From Pedobacter punctiformis (GTDB lineage: Bacteria; Bacteroidota; Bacteroidia; Sphingobacteriales; Sphingobacteriaceae): a stretch of DNA of 64,000 nucleotides. The stretch covers positions 580,402-644,401 of the forward strand of contig NZ_JAPWGM010000003.1 of the NCBI RefSeq assembly GCF_027213715.1, read 5' to 3'. The first letter of the stretch is position 1. Each line of letters starts with the position of its first letter. Shown in pieces: positions 17,774 through 27,378 of this stretch. Under the pieces are notes generated by a model. That model saw only the letters and a list, made by a program, of their open reading frames with translations, searched no databases and was not told where the DNA came from. A program made the translations under genes and the position numbers.

Positions 17774-18895
17774 TTGACAGTCAAAAAGGAAATCAATAAA
17801 ATTTATTTACAGCTAAATGCTCCATTTAGCATACCCGATTTCTTAGATGTGCCTTACTTTCCATCATTAGATGGCTGGCGGGCTGTAGCCATTATTATGG
17901 TAATTCTAGGTCACGCTAAACTCACAGTATTACCAACATCCCTTTATTATAAATTTGCTGAAATATTTATTTATGCGGATTTAGGTGTAAGAATTTTCTT
18001 TGTTCTAAGTGGCTTTCTAATTACTAGCTTATTAATTAAGGAGTTTATTACAAATGGTCAGATAAACATTAAACGCTTTTTCATAAAACGAGTTTTAAGA
18101 ATTTTTCCTGTATTATATCTCTATCTCGTTGTTGTATTTATACTTAACCAAATCTTTGATTTAGGTTTAATTTCAGATCACTTCCTGGGGCCTATTCTTT
18201 ATATTAATAACTTCAGCTTTTTTAGCGGGACCTGGCTTACCGGACACACATGGTCTTTAGCAGTAGAAGAACAATTTTACATAATATGGCCATTTCTGTT
18301 TTCCATTTTAACTAAAAAACTTTGGCTATTTTGTTTAATCATGATATTATCAATTCCATTTTTTAAGGTATTTTGGTATTATTATCCTACTTATCAAGAA
18401 TTAACCCTAGCTCCATTTACATCCAATGCAGATGCTATTTTTTCAGGATCATTATTGGCAATACTTTCCTACAAGAAATTCTTCAATATCAATCAAAAAA
18501 TATGGAAGATAAAAGGACTGGATTTATTATTTATATCCGTAATTTTCATATCTACCTATTGTGTGCACAGAGGTTACTTTGGTTTATTATTTTACCCAAG
18601 CGGCAGTACCTTATGCAATGTTATGATTTGCCTCTTACTTTTAAGAACAATTATTAATAATAAGATATTACTGTATAAGTTTCTTAATAAAAAAGTAATG
18701 ATTCAATTAGGCCTAATTTCATACAGCCTCTATATTTGGCAACAGCTTTTTTTGATGCCCCGTAATGGATATAGTAATAAATTAAGCGTTTTAAATTTTC
18801 CTCTAAATGTGATAATTGCAATTGTCGTGTCTTATATCTCTTTCAATTACTATGAAAAATATTTCCTTAAACTAAAAAAATGTATAATTATTTAA
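17774..18895 (+). CDS. Acyltransferase family 3 (OafA type)
   Basis: 373 residues, integral membrane with about ten helices. FPSLDGWRAVAIIMVILGHAK near residue 30 supplies the catalytic His of the family, and GVRIFFVLSGFLIT near 72 is the second hallmark. Such enzymes O-acetylate or otherwise acylate sugars at the inner membrane. A TAA at 17771 lies directly before the TTG at 17774, and no ATG occurs before the first motif, so translation must begin at this TTG. The gene overlaps the FkbM gene by 16 bp. Confidence 0.9.
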   Translation: MTVKKEINKIYLQLNAPFSIPDFLDVPYFPSLDGWRAVAIIMVILGHAKLTVLPTSLYYKFAEIFIYADLGVRIFFVLSGFLITSLLIKEFITNGQINIKRFFIKRVLRIFPVLYLYLVVVFILNQIFDLGLISDHFLGPILYINNFSFFSGTWLTGHTWSLAVEEQFYIIWPFLFSILTKKLWLFCLIMILSIPFFKVFWYYYPTYQELTLAPFTSNADAIFSGSLLAILSYKKFFNINQKIWKIKGLDLLFISVIFISTYCVHRGYFGLLFYPSGSTLCNVMICLLLLRTIINNKILLYKFLNKKVMIQLGLISYSLYIWQQLFLMPRNGYSNKLSVLNFPLNVIIAIVVSYISFNYYEKYFLKLKKCIII

Positions 18896-19662
18896 AAAAT
18901 AAGATCGTAATAAAAATCAGGGGAATAATTAGTGAAAAAAGAGAGCGTTTTTTTCTTAAAACTCATAATTTTAAACGCTTTGAAGATGCGAAGCATTTTG
19001 TAATTGAAAGTGATTATTCTAAAATTACGTTAAGAAAACAAGGAAGTGATTGGCAGGTTTTTAAGCAAATTTTTCAATATAAAGAATACAGTCCTCTTCT
19101 AACAGCTATTAAATTAAATAACATTGAACTTTCATTCATTTTGGATCTGGGAGCAAATATTGGCCTAACAACTATATATATTAAAAAACATTATCCTGAT
19201 GCCCAAATTGTTTGTGTAGAACCAGATGCTAATAATTTTAAACAATTAACACTAAATACCGCCCATTTCCAAAATGTACATTTAATTCAGGCGGCGGTAT
19301 GGAATAAATCAACTTTATTAACTGAGGACGAACCTTTTAGAGGTGGAGACGATTGGTCTAAAAGCTTTAAGGAAGATAACGAAAATTCAGAAGTCGGTAA
19401 GATAAAAGGAATTACAATTGAAGAGATTCTAAAAATTCATTCAAAATCTCAAATTGACTTATTAAAGATTGATATTGAGGGTGCTGAACGATTTATTTTC
19501 GATGAATCAGCTAGCAATTTATCTTTTCTAGATATCACAAAAGTAATTGCAATAGAAATACATGACGAATTTAACATTAGAGAAAAAATTAATAACATTT
19601 TGATAAGTTATAATTTTGTTCTTTTTGAGGTAGGTGAATTGACAATTGGAATAAAGAAGTGA
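18880..19662 (+). CDS. FkbM family methyltransferase
   Basis: 260 residues. The SAM-binding motif I FILDLGANIGLTTIYIKKH is near residue 86, followed by IVCVEPDANNFKQL; DLLKIDIEGAE near 190 is the FkbM family motif. Members O-methylate sugars in glycans and antibiotics. Located between Wzm and Wzt, a place where chain-modifying or chain-ending methyltransferases are found in other ABC-exported O-antigens. It overlaps the acyltransferase by 16 bp and the Wzt gene by 4 bp. Confidence 0.9.
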   Translation: MYNYLKNKIVIKIRGIISEKRERFFLKTHNFKRFEDAKHFVIESDYSKITLRKQGSDWQVFKQIFQYKEYSPLLTAIKLNNIELSFILDLGANIGLTTIYIKKHYPDAQIVCVEPDANNFKQLTLNTAHFQNVHLIQAAVWNKSTLLTEDEPFRGGDDWSKSFKEDNENSEVGKIKGITIEEILKIHSKSQIDLLKIDIEGAERFIFDESASNLSFLDITKVIAIEIHDEFNIREKINNILISYNFVLFEVGELTIGIKK

Positions 19663-20912
19663 GCAAGATCATAATTAAAGCCGAAAATCTCGGAAAAGCT
19701 TATCAAATAGGACAAATCGGGACAGGTACAATCAGTAGAGATTTGGAACGTTGGTACGCAAAAATTCGTAAGAAAGAAGACCCATTCCTAAAAATTGGAG
19801 AAACTAATGCCCAAAATATCAAAAGTGAAAGTGATGTGGTTTGGAGTTTAAAAGATATTAATTTCGAAATTGAACAAGGTGACGCGGTTGGTATCATTGG
19901 CAGAAATGGCGCTGGTAAAAGCACTTTACTTAAAATATTAAGTAAGGTTACAGCTCCTACAACCGGAAAAATTACTGGAAAAGGGCGCATAGCAAGTTTA
20001 TTAGAAGTGGGGACAGGTTTTCATCCCGAACTTTCAGGTAGGGAAAATATATTTTTAAACGGAGCTATTCTAGGCATGCGCAAAAAAGAGATTCAGCGTA
20101 AACTGGATGAAATTGTTGATTTTGCAGGAATTGAACGTTATTTAGATACGCCCGTTAAACGCTACTCTTCAGGTATGTACGTTCGCCTGGCTTTTGCCGT
20201 CGCTGCACATTTAGAAAGTGAAATTTTAATTGTTGATGAAGTTTTAGCCGTGGGTGATGCAGAATTCCAGAAAAAATGTTTGGGGAAGATGAATGAGGTC
20301 AGTAAAAGCGAGGGAAGAACAGTACTTTTTGTGAGCCATAATATGGGGAGTGTTAGACATCTTTGCGATAATGGTATTTTGTTAAAAAATGGAAAAATTT
20401 CCTCGGTTGGAAATATAAAGGAAGTAACGGACTCATATTTAACACAAAACATAGTTGACGTATCTAACTCCTACTCTCACAAAGAAGGAAGCAGATTGGT
20501 GGAAATCGATAATGTTAAATTGGAGAAAATAGATAAAAGTTTTAAAATACACGAAGAAATTAAATTAAGTATTTCTTTTAATAACAAACACATAGATAAA
20601 GTTACTTGTTGCTTCTTTATTCTAATATATAATTCAGAAGGAGAATGTATCGCTGGATCTTTTCAAACAGATACAGATCAAAAAATTACTTTAGAAAAAG
20701 ATAAAGGCTCACTAACATTTAGTATGCCTAATTACCTCTACCCTGGCAAATATTTTATTTCAGTGGGTATTTTTGATGACGGAGGTCATTTCCTAGATTG
20801 GGTAGAGTATGCCGAAATATTTGAATCAAGTGGTTTATATATGAACAATAGCTTATTTAAAGAGCGTTTAGGAATCACAATCCCAACAAGTTCATGGAAA
20901 TACAATGGCTGA
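19659..20912 (+). CDS. Wzt-like ABC ATPase with C-terminal glycan-binding domain
   Basis: 417 residues. ATPase domain: Walker A IIGRNGAGKSTLLK near residue 79, signature YSSGMYVRLAFAVAA near 168, Walker B ILIVDEVLAVGD near 190. After residue 255 comes a beta-rich C-terminal domain of the Wzt_C type, which in E. coli O8/O9a recognises the modified end of the polymer. Starts at a GTG overlapping the previous stop (GTGA). Pairs with the Wzm-like permease at 16877. Longer than ATPases that lack the sugar-binding part, so export is likely gated by a chain-end modification. Confidence 0.93.
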   Translation: MSKIIIKAENLGKAYQIGQIGTGTISRDLERWYAKIRKKEDPFLKIGETNAQNIKSESDVVWSLKDINFEIEQGDAVGIIGRNGAGKSTLLKILSKVTAPTTGKITGKGRIASLLEVGTGFHPELSGRENIFLNGAILGMRKKEIQRKLDEIVDFAGIERYLDTPVKRYSSGMYVRLAFAVAAHLESEILIVDEVLAVGDAEFQKKCLGKMNEVSKSEGRTVLFVSHNMGSVRHLCDNGILLKNGKISSVGNIKEVTDSYLTQNIVDVSNSYSHKEGSRLVEIDNVKLEKIDKSFKIHEEIKLSISFNNKHIDKVTCCFFILIYNSEGECIAGSFQTDTDQKITLEKDKGSLTFSMPNYLYPGKYFISVGIFDDGGHFLDWVEYAEIFESSGLYMNNSLFKERLGITIPTSSWKYNG

Positions 20913-22278
20913 GAGCTTATCAATACATTTTATAGGAGATAGCCATTCTTCTTTTTTTTCTGGAGTTAACATCATTCAGCCAGAGTATCCATTTTCTTCA
21001 AATGATACTATCTCATATTTCAGAACTTACAGATTAGGCCCTGTTTTAGCCTATAGTCTTTCAAGTAACAACACTACGTGTAGAGGTCGAGAAAAACTTT
21101 TTCAGGTAATTGACACTTTACCAAAAAAATCAAATATTGTATTGTGTTTTGGAGAAATTGATTGTAGGTATCACCTATTATTTCAGTCAGCCAAAAAAAA
21201 GATTCCATTAGAAGACGTTATAAATGATTGTTTAAACAACTACTTTAAAACTGTCTTAGAAATAAGAAAATTAAGTTATAATGTTGGGATATGGGGTGCT
21301 ATACCAACATCCTATTTTAATAACAATCCTCTCTTTCCTTCTTATGGGACGCATTTAGACAGGAATCGCTGTACAAAAATTTTTAACACAAAATTAGAGT
21401 CATTATGTGAGCAGCATGGAATAATTTTCTTTTCAATTTTTAAATCAATGGTGAAAAAAAATCTTTATACTTTACCTTATGTCTTTTTTGATGGGATTCA
21501 TTTAAGCCAGGTTGTAATGCCTATAGCTTTAAATGAAATTAGGAAACAATTTCCAACTATCCAATTATCTAACAATTGGTTTATGAAATACATTTTTGCT
21601 GTCAAAAAAAAACAAATCCGAATGGCGTATCAATCCATTAAACAAAAAATCAAAAGTGCTGGAAAAAAAATAGGTCTGAATATAATATATTATAAAATCA
21701 CCAATGTTTTATTCCCGTCAGTTCAAATTCCTGAATATTCAGAAAAGCGAGCCATTATTTTAAGTTACCAGCGAATCTTTAAAACTAAAATATTTATCGA
21801 AACAGGCACTTTCATGGGCGATACCGTAGAAGTTTTAATAAATGACTTTGATAATCTCTATTCTATTGAACTTAGTGAAGAATTAGCATCAAAAGCTATA
21901 AAGAGATTTGAAAGTATTCAAAAAATTAAGATTATCCAGGGAGATAGTGGTATTCAAATTGGAAAACTAATTAAAGACATTAATCAACCAGTGTTATTTT
22001 GGCTCGACGGCCACTATTCTGGAGAATTTATGTATAATGATGAATTCATTAAAACAGCCAAGGGCACATTAAATACTCCTATAGAAAAAGAATTACAATT
22101 AATTTTAGCATCAGAACAAGCCCATATAATTTTAATTGATGATGCAAGATTGTTTACAGGTGAGATGGACTATCCTACTATAAAGCAAATTAAAGATATT
22201 GTGAGAAAAAATAGCAGGTTTAATCATAAATTATCTGTTAGCAGAGATATAATTAGAATAACACCTAAAATAAATTGA
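20905..22278 (+). CDS. Fusion of SGNH-like domain and methyltransferase-like domain
   Basis: 457 residues in two parts. The N-terminal half (1-220) has SGNH hydrolase marks: GDSHS at 11-15 with Ser13, FGEID at 82-86 in place of the usual GxND, and DGIHLS at 196-201 with Asp196 and His199. The C-terminal part (about 275-457) has a Rossmann-type start FIETGTFMGD at 297-306, FWLDGHYSG near 365 and IILIDDAR near 418, like class I methyltransferase-related proteins of glycan loci. A Lys-rich linker joins them. It could remove or transfer acetyl groups and methylate the same glycan. Activity of either half is unproven; the altered GxND block is notable. Confidence 0.7.
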   Translation: MAESLSIHFIGDSHSSFFSGVNIIQPEYPFSSNDTISYFRTYRLGPVLAYSLSSNNTTCRGREKLFQVIDTLPKKSNIVLCFGEIDCRYHLLFQSAKKKIPLEDVINDCLNNYFKTVLEIRKLSYNVGIWGAIPTSYFNNNPLFPSYGTHLDRNRCTKIFNTKLESLCEQHGIIFFSIFKSMVKKNLYTLPYVFFDGIHLSQVVMPIALNEIRKQFPTIQLSNNWFMKYIFAVKKKQIRMAYQSIKQKIKSAGKKIGLNIIYYKITNVLFPSVQIPEYSEKRAIILSYQRIFKTKIFIETGTFMGDTVEVLINDFDNLYSIELSEELASKAIKRFESIQKIKIIQGDSGIQIGKLIKDINQPVLFWLDGHYSGEFMYNDEFIKTAKGTLNTPIEKELQLILASEQAHIILIDDARLFTGEMDYPTIKQIKDIVRKNSRFNHKLSVSRDIIRITPKIN

Positions 22279-23243
22279 ATAAAAAAGTAATTAAGCTTAC
22301 TACTCCCTGGGGTCAATCGTTTTTCAATGATCGGATTTCAACGTTAGAACAGAATAGTGGCTATATTTTCGAAATTGATAATGATTGTGATTATTGTGAT
22401 TATTGGGTTGTTTGGGGTGGACTTGGAGAAAACAATAAAAAAATTAGAGTTAAGACATCAAAAACCATCTTTCTAACAGACGAAGTACATGAGTTTAAAA
22501 CTTATAATAAAAAGTTTATCGACCAGTTTGATGCTGTAATCACACCAAGGAAAGATATAAAACATTCTAAAGTTATATCTAGTCATGAATTAAATACATG
22601 GCATATCCTTAAAACATATAATGAACTTATCGAGCTTAATGAGTTGCCGAAATCCAAAAATATTTCAGTAGTATCTAGTGATCTTACTGATTTACCCGGC
22701 CATAAGTTAAGGTATGCTTTAGTAAACAAGCTGATTGGACATTTCAAAGACCGGCTGGATGTTTACGGTCGGGGCTTTAATCCAATTGAAAATAAATGGG
22801 ATGCTTTAGCTCCTTACAGGTACTCAATTGCAATTGAAAACAATTCTTTTCCTGGATATTTTACTGAAAAATTATCAGAATGCTATTTAAGCTTAGCTAT
22901 GCCTGTTTATTATGGATGTCCAGACATAGAGAATTTCTTTGATACCAATAGTATGCTTATTATTGATATTTATGATTATCAGCACACAATTAAACAAATT
23001 GAGCAATTACTCGAGGAAGACCCTTATCAACAAAAACTACCGTTATTAGTTAAACAAAAGAATAAATATCTAGAAAACTATAATATTTTCAATGCCCTGC
23101 CCAAAATTTTAACGAAAGAATTTGAAGAAGCCGGCAAACATGAAGCTAACCGATACGTGAGATTACGTCCTCAAAACAATTTCTTGAAATATCAAATAAT
23201 AAGAAAAGTTAAGAATAGAATCTTTAATAATTTCAAAAAGTAA
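22275..23243 (+). CDS. Family 10 glycosyltransferase (fucosyltransferase type)
   Basis: 322 residues. The C-terminal GT10 motif is clear: YRYSIAIENNSFPGYFTEK near residue 180, then CYLSLAMPVYYGCPDIENFF. This motif binds GDP-fucose in alpha-1,3/1,4-fucosyltransferases. Translation starts at a TTG overlapping the previous stop (TTGA). The N-terminal acceptor half is shorter and less conserved, as usual. GDP-fucose synthesis genes are not in the window, so donor identity is inferred from the family. Confidence 0.85.
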   Translation: MNKKVIKLTTPWGQSFFNDRISTLEQNSGYIFEIDNDCDYCDYWVVWGGLGENNKKIRVKTSKTIFLTDEVHEFKTYNKKFIDQFDAVITPRKDIKHSKVISSHELNTWHILKTYNELIELNELPKSKNISVVSSDLTDLPGHKLRYALVNKLIGHFKDRLDVYGRGFNPIENKWDALAPYRYSIAIENNSFPGYFTEKLSECYLSLAMPVYYGCPDIENFFDTNSMLIIDIYDYQHTIKQIEQLLEEDPYQQKLPLLVKQKNKYLENYNIFNALPKILTKEFEEAGKHEANRYVRLRPQNNFLKYQIIRKVKNRIFNNFKK

Positions 23244-23244
23244 T

Positions 23245-24168
23245 ATGAGGGGTATATCGGTTATTATATGCTGTTATAACAGTGTAACAAGGTTGCCTGA
23301 AACCATGCACCATATAGCTAAGCAAAAAGTTCCGGATGATGTGCCGTGGGAAATACTATTGATTGATAATGCTTCTACAGACAATACAAGTAATATTGCG
23401 TTAGAAGAGTGGAATAAATATCAACTTAACAGTATTGATTTCAAAGTTATTAAGGAGAACAAACCAGGGTTAAATCACGCTAGATATACTGGGGCAAATG
23501 CTGCAAAGTATGATACCCTGGTATTTTGCGATGATGACAATTGGTTGGAAGAGGATTATTTAGCTAATGCATTTTATATTTTAGAATCTTCTCCAAAACT
23601 AGGCATTGCAGGTGCTGGTAATGCCCGGGCAAAATATGCAACCATACCAACTCCAAAGTGGTTTGTAGACTTTCAGCATTTTTGTTGTGTTTATGAAATG
23701 GGAAAAGAAAATAAAGTAGATTTAAAGTGTGACGGTAGTGTATTGGCTGCTGGAGCAGGAATGTGCATTAGAAAATCACTGCTACTCTCGTATTTCAAAA
23801 ATCAGGACAAAGGGAAATTCGTTTTGGACCGAGTAAAAGAGCAGTTATCATCTGGCGGGGATACAGATATTAATTACTTTTCTCTAAAAAATGGATTTGG
23901 CATTGGATTATTTGCTAATATGAATTACATCCATTATATCCCATCGGATAGAATCAATAAAACATATTTAAAGAAATTAGCTTATTCGTTAACCTTTAGT
24001 TCGATAATTGTGGCTAATAAAAATCAAATTTTTATTCAAAAATGGAATAATCTGGGATTATTGAAGAATTTTATCCGATTATTTTTTCAAGGACAATTTT
24101 TCAGTATGCAAATTTCCTGGCAGCAATACCTTGCCCAAAAAAAAGCATTCATTTATCTTAATCAATAA
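23245..24168 (+). CDS. Family 2 glycosyltransferase
   Basis: 307 residues, GT-A fold. GISVIICCYNSVTRLPETMHH opens the protein, LLIDNASTDNT lies near residue 38 and the metal-binding motif CDDDNWLEED near 95. GGDTDINYF near 212 provides the catalytic-base region. Close spacing to the GT10 gene (1 bp) shows it is in the same operon. Inverting transfer of an NDP-sugar is expected; the sugar is unknown. Confidence 0.88.
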   Translation: MRGISVIICCYNSVTRLPETMHHIAKQKVPDDVPWEILLIDNASTDNTSNIALEEWNKYQLNSIDFKVIKENKPGLNHARYTGANAAKYDTLVFCDDDNWLEEDYLANAFYILESSPKLGIAGAGNARAKYATIPTPKWFVDFQHFCCVYEMGKENKVDLKCDGSVLAAGAGMCIRKSLLLSYFKNQDKGKFVLDRVKEQLSSGGDTDINYFSLKNGFGIGLFANMNYIHYIPSDRINKTYLKKLAYSLTFSSIIVANKNQIFIQKWNNLGLLKNFIRLFFQGQFFSMQISWQQYLAQKKAFIYLNQ

Positions 24169-24182
24169 AGAAATAATTTTAT

Positions 24183-25094
24183 ATGTTAGGTCAGGCTACA
24201 ATATATACAATAACAAAAGGTAATTACAAGTTTGGAGTAATTGCATTAGTTAACTCATTAATACGTTTGGGGGTAAAAAATAAAGTCATAATTGGTACAG
24301 ATATAATTATAGATGAACTAGTTGGACTTAACAATGTTGATCAGTTTATAATTAATTCTACGTGGAACCCGACGAATTTAAAAGGCAAGCTAATTTTAGA
24401 CCATCCTTCTGATTTATTTATATATTTTGATGCAGACATAATAGTAACGGATAGAAAATTTATCGGAAAAATTGAAGAAATTATTACTGATGGAAAATTC
24501 TGCACTGCTGTTGATGGGATTGTTCCGCAAAATGATTACCGTAGACATCTTTGGCGAATAAATTCTTCGGATTTAGAATATAACCAGAGTGACATTGAGC
24601 ATCCCTGGTATTATAATGCAGGTTTTTTTGCTGGAAACTTTAACCAGCACCAAAAATTATTGTTTGAATGGTATAAGCTTATTGAAAAAAATATTGATCC
24701 TGAAAAGTTCATTTTTGACAATGAAGATTTTCCTATGGCTGATCAGGACATGTATAATGCTTTGCTCCAAAATATTCCATTAAATCAATTTGTTTCTTTT
24801 TCAATGCCAGATTGGGTAGGCATTTCTACTCAATTAAATCCATTCTTCCAAATTGGAAATTTTAGACCTCACGCTTTTATTCATTGTACTGGTGAGCATA
24901 AACCGTGGAAAATCAAGGGCGTGCCTAAAAATTCCCCTAATGAGTATGACGTACATTGGTATCGAAATATATTTAATATTGAAAATCCTGTTCGGCCGAA
25001 CTTTAAACTAACCCGCTTTCAACATATGTGGTTTAATTATAGTTTACTAACCAGAATTATCAGCAAATTAAAACGACGCTTTAATTTTATTTAG
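24183..25094 (+). CDS. GT-A glycosyltransferase, GT8-like
   Basis: 303 residues. IYTITKGNYKFGVIALVNSL at the start and IYFDADIIVTD near residue 81 (a DxD metal motif) suggest a nucleotide-sugar transferase related to family 8 or to the broader DUF-type GT-A group. ADQDMYNALLQ near 187 and HCTGEHKPWK near 240 are typical of the C-terminal part (HxxGxxKPW). The KPW motif supports a retaining family 8 enzyme. Fourteen bases separate it from the previous gene. Confidence 0.8.
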   Translation: MLGQATIYTITKGNYKFGVIALVNSLIRLGVKNKVIIGTDIIIDELVGLNNVDQFIINSTWNPTNLKGKLILDHPSDLFIYFDADIIVTDRKFIGKIEEIITDGKFCTAVDGIVPQNDYRRHLWRINSSDLEYNQSDIEHPWYYNAGFFAGNFNQHQKLLFEWYKLIEKNIDPEKFIFDNEDFPMADQDMYNALLQNIPLNQFVSFSMPDWVGISTQLNPFFQIGNFRPHAFIHCTGEHKPWKIKGVPKNSPNEYDVHWYRNIFNIENPVRPNFKLTRFQHMWFNYSLLTRIISKLKRRFNFI

Positions 25095-25100
25095 TTCGTT

Positions 25101-26093
25101 TTGGAAGTCAGCATTATTATAATTCATTATAAACGGATTCAAAAACTTTATCAGCAGCTAAATGAGTATAACAATTGGCAAAATTTAAATAGTGGGTATG
25201 AGTTTATTGTTGTAGATAACAATTCTTTAATTACTACACAAAAAGATAAAATAATAAAAGATTTCCCATGGTTAAAACTCATTTTTCTTAATTCAAACAA
25301 TGGCCCATCTGAAGCAAGAAATATTGGATTAAAAAAATCTCTCGGAACATTTATACAATTTATTGATGATGATGATTTAATTACTTATGAAAAAATAAAG
25401 GCTCAAGAACAATTTCTAATCAACAATCCAAAGGTAGACGTTGTAATAGGTAAAACTCAAAAGGGAACTTGGACAGAAAATGAATTGCCAAAAGAAGATG
25501 TATCAAAAATAACATTTCCTGATTTTGATGAAATCAATTATTGTAGCCAATTACTTAAAACTAATGGTTTTTTTCAAATTGGTTCTGCACTTTTCAGAAA
25601 AGATTCTCTAATTGCCGTTAATGGTTTTGATGAAGATAGGTGGCTTATTGAAGATGTTAACTTATACCTTAAACTTTTTAAAAATAAAGCAAGGTTTAAA
25701 GTAGATAAAAATTCACCTTTTGGCTTATTCTGGAGAAGCAATGAAGTGGATTCATTATCAAAAAATAATCAGGTTTTGTTTTTAGAAGGCTGTTTATTAA
25801 ACTACATTTTCTGTGTAGAAAAAAGTATGTTAAAATCTCCCGAAGATCATATTGTAATATATAGTGGCATTTATAATATATTAAAACAAGGAGTTAGTTT
25901 ACATAAAAAAATAAATGACTCAGCATTAGCCATACTCAACCAATTAAGTCCTACTAAAAGACTCAAATATTTACCCCGAGAAGCCCTTTTGGGTTTTTTC
26001 CTTGGGTTTTCTAATCTATTTAAATTAGCATATACTTACCGACAAATCAAAAACGCATTAAATAAAGGTGGATATCCTATTAGCAACACATAA
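25101..26093 (+). CDS. Family 2 glycosyltransferase
   Basis: 330 residues. EVSIIIIHYKRIQKLYQQL, FIVVDNNS near residue 34, NNGPSEARNIGLKKSLG near 66, and FIDDDD near 90 are family 2 motifs. The protein begins at a TTG six bases after the upstream stop; no ATG is available ahead of the first strand. Its 3' end overlaps the next gene by 26 bp if the GTG start of that gene is right. Acceptor and sugar not known. Confidence 0.85.
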   Translation: MEVSIIIIHYKRIQKLYQQLNEYNNWQNLNSGYEFIVVDNNSLITTQKDKIIKDFPWLKLIFLNSNNGPSEARNIGLKKSLGTFIQFIDDDDLITYEKIKAQEQFLINNPKVDVVIGKTQKGTWTENELPKEDVSKITFPDFDEINYCSQLLKTNGFFQIGSALFRKDSLIAVNGFDEDRWLIEDVNLYLKLFKNKARFKVDKNSPFGLFWRSNEVDSLSKNNQVLFLEGCLLNYIFCVEKSMLKSPEDHIVIYSGIYNILKQGVSLHKKINDSALAILNQLSPTKRLKYLPREALLGFFLGFSNLFKLAYTYRQIKNALNKGGYPISNT

Positions 26094-27378
26094 TTTCTTA
26101 CCTCACCATACTGGCGGCACAGAGATATATGTATTGAATTTGGCTAAATTTCTAATAAAGAAAGGTCATAAAATCACGATTATGGCTGCGATTGATTCAA
26201 AATCTATAAAACAGCATCGAATTATATATTATGATAACAATCTTGAAATTTGTAGTTATTTATATGATGAATTAACGGTGCTTGGAGTAGAATATAAACA
26301 AATATCTACTGAACAAATCTATTCTAAAAAATCTAACAAACACAGAGACAGTTTGATATCGTTTTTCGCTAATATGCATTTCGACATATTACATATTAAT
26401 GGATTTACAGCTACTATTGGTCTTGATCTTTTATATGCTTTAAAAGAAAAATCTTCAGATATCAAAGTAATCAGCTCTTTTCATACTGCTATTTCTGATC
26501 CTAAAGAAACATTAACATTTGCAAATATGCTTACCGAGCAAGATGGAAAAATTAATCCAACTGCAGATGTTTTAAGCTATCGGTTTAATATCCCTTATTG
26601 GTTAACAAAAACAATATATAGATTACTTCCAAATCATAATTTCTCCTTTTTGCCGGCATTATTTAATATCAAATATTTAATAAATCAAAATGTTAAGAGC
26701 TTTGAGCAATTAAAAACAGGAACTGATGAATGGTGGGTTTATTCTAATGGCATTAGAAAGCATTTGATAGCAAGTGGAGTTAAAGAAAATATAATAAAAT
26801 TTGAACGACACGGCATATCTTCCATATTTATAGGAAATAAAAACATTGCTACCAAACCCATTAAGTTCTTATTTAATGGACGGGCTGTAAAGATTAAGGG
26901 GTTTCATACTTTATTAAAGTCGTGGTTAAGCTTACCTGATAATGATGACAAACAATTATGGGTAACGGGCGAGCCAGTTTCTAATGACCGCTCAATTGAA
27001 CTATTGATAAAAAAAAGTAAGATAAGAAAAGACGTAAAGTGGCTTGGTGTACTCAGTCAGGAGCAATTGGCTGAAGTCTATTTACAAGTCCATACCGTAA
27101 TTATTCCTTCTGAGTGTTATGAAACCGGCCCTTTGGTTTTTCATGAAGCTATGGCATGTGAATGTAATGTAATCGCATCTGATATAGGCGGTTGCAAAGA
27201 ACTTGCTCAACTTTACCATGATTCAGCTGTTATGTTTAAAACTGGTAACAGTACCGACTTACAGCTTAAAATTCAGTCGTCAATAAAAAATACAAACGTC
27301 AATAAAAATCGAAATCCTATTTTAAGTTTTGAGGAGCACTTTATCTCCTTATTCAAGCAATCATCCTTTTATGATTAG
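26068..27378 (+). CDS. Family 4 glycosyltransferase
   Basis: 436 residues, GT-B. DILLATHNFLPHHTGGTEIYV at the N-terminus has the GGTE loop of the family; the C-terminal domain carries FLFNGRAVKIKGFHTLL near residue 267 and IPSECYETGPLVFHEAMACE near 345. It must start at the GTG at 26068 (or a nearby codon), since MDILLATHNF is the natural first strand; this gives a 26-bp overlap with the preceding gene. The next gene begins inside its last codons. Confidence 0.87.
   Translation: MDILLATHNFLPHHTGGTEIYVLNLAKFLIKKGHKITIMAAIDSKSIKQHRIIYYDNNLEICSYLYDELTVLGVEYKQISTEQIYSKKSNKHRDSLISFFANMHFDILHINGFTATIGLDLLYALKEKSSDIKVISSFHTAISDPKETLTFANMLTEQDGKINPTADVLSYRFNIPYWLTKTIYRLLPNHNFSFLPALFNIKYLINQNVKSFEQLKTGTDEWWVYSNGIRKHLIASGVKENIIKFERHGISSIFIGNKNIATKPIKFLFNGRAVKIKGFHTLLKSWLSLPDNDDKQLWVTGEPVSNDRSIELLIKKSKIRKDVKWLGVLSQEQLAEVYLQVHTVIIPSECYETGPLVFHEAMACECNVIASDIGGCKELAQLYHDSAVMFKTGNSTDLQLKIQSSIKNTNVNKNRNPILSFEEHFISLFKQSSFYD

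Noticed and set aside
17770..17790. A third CRP/FNR-type site near TTGACAGTCAA
   Set aside because: The spacer is too short (two bases) and it overlaps the start of a coding sequence.
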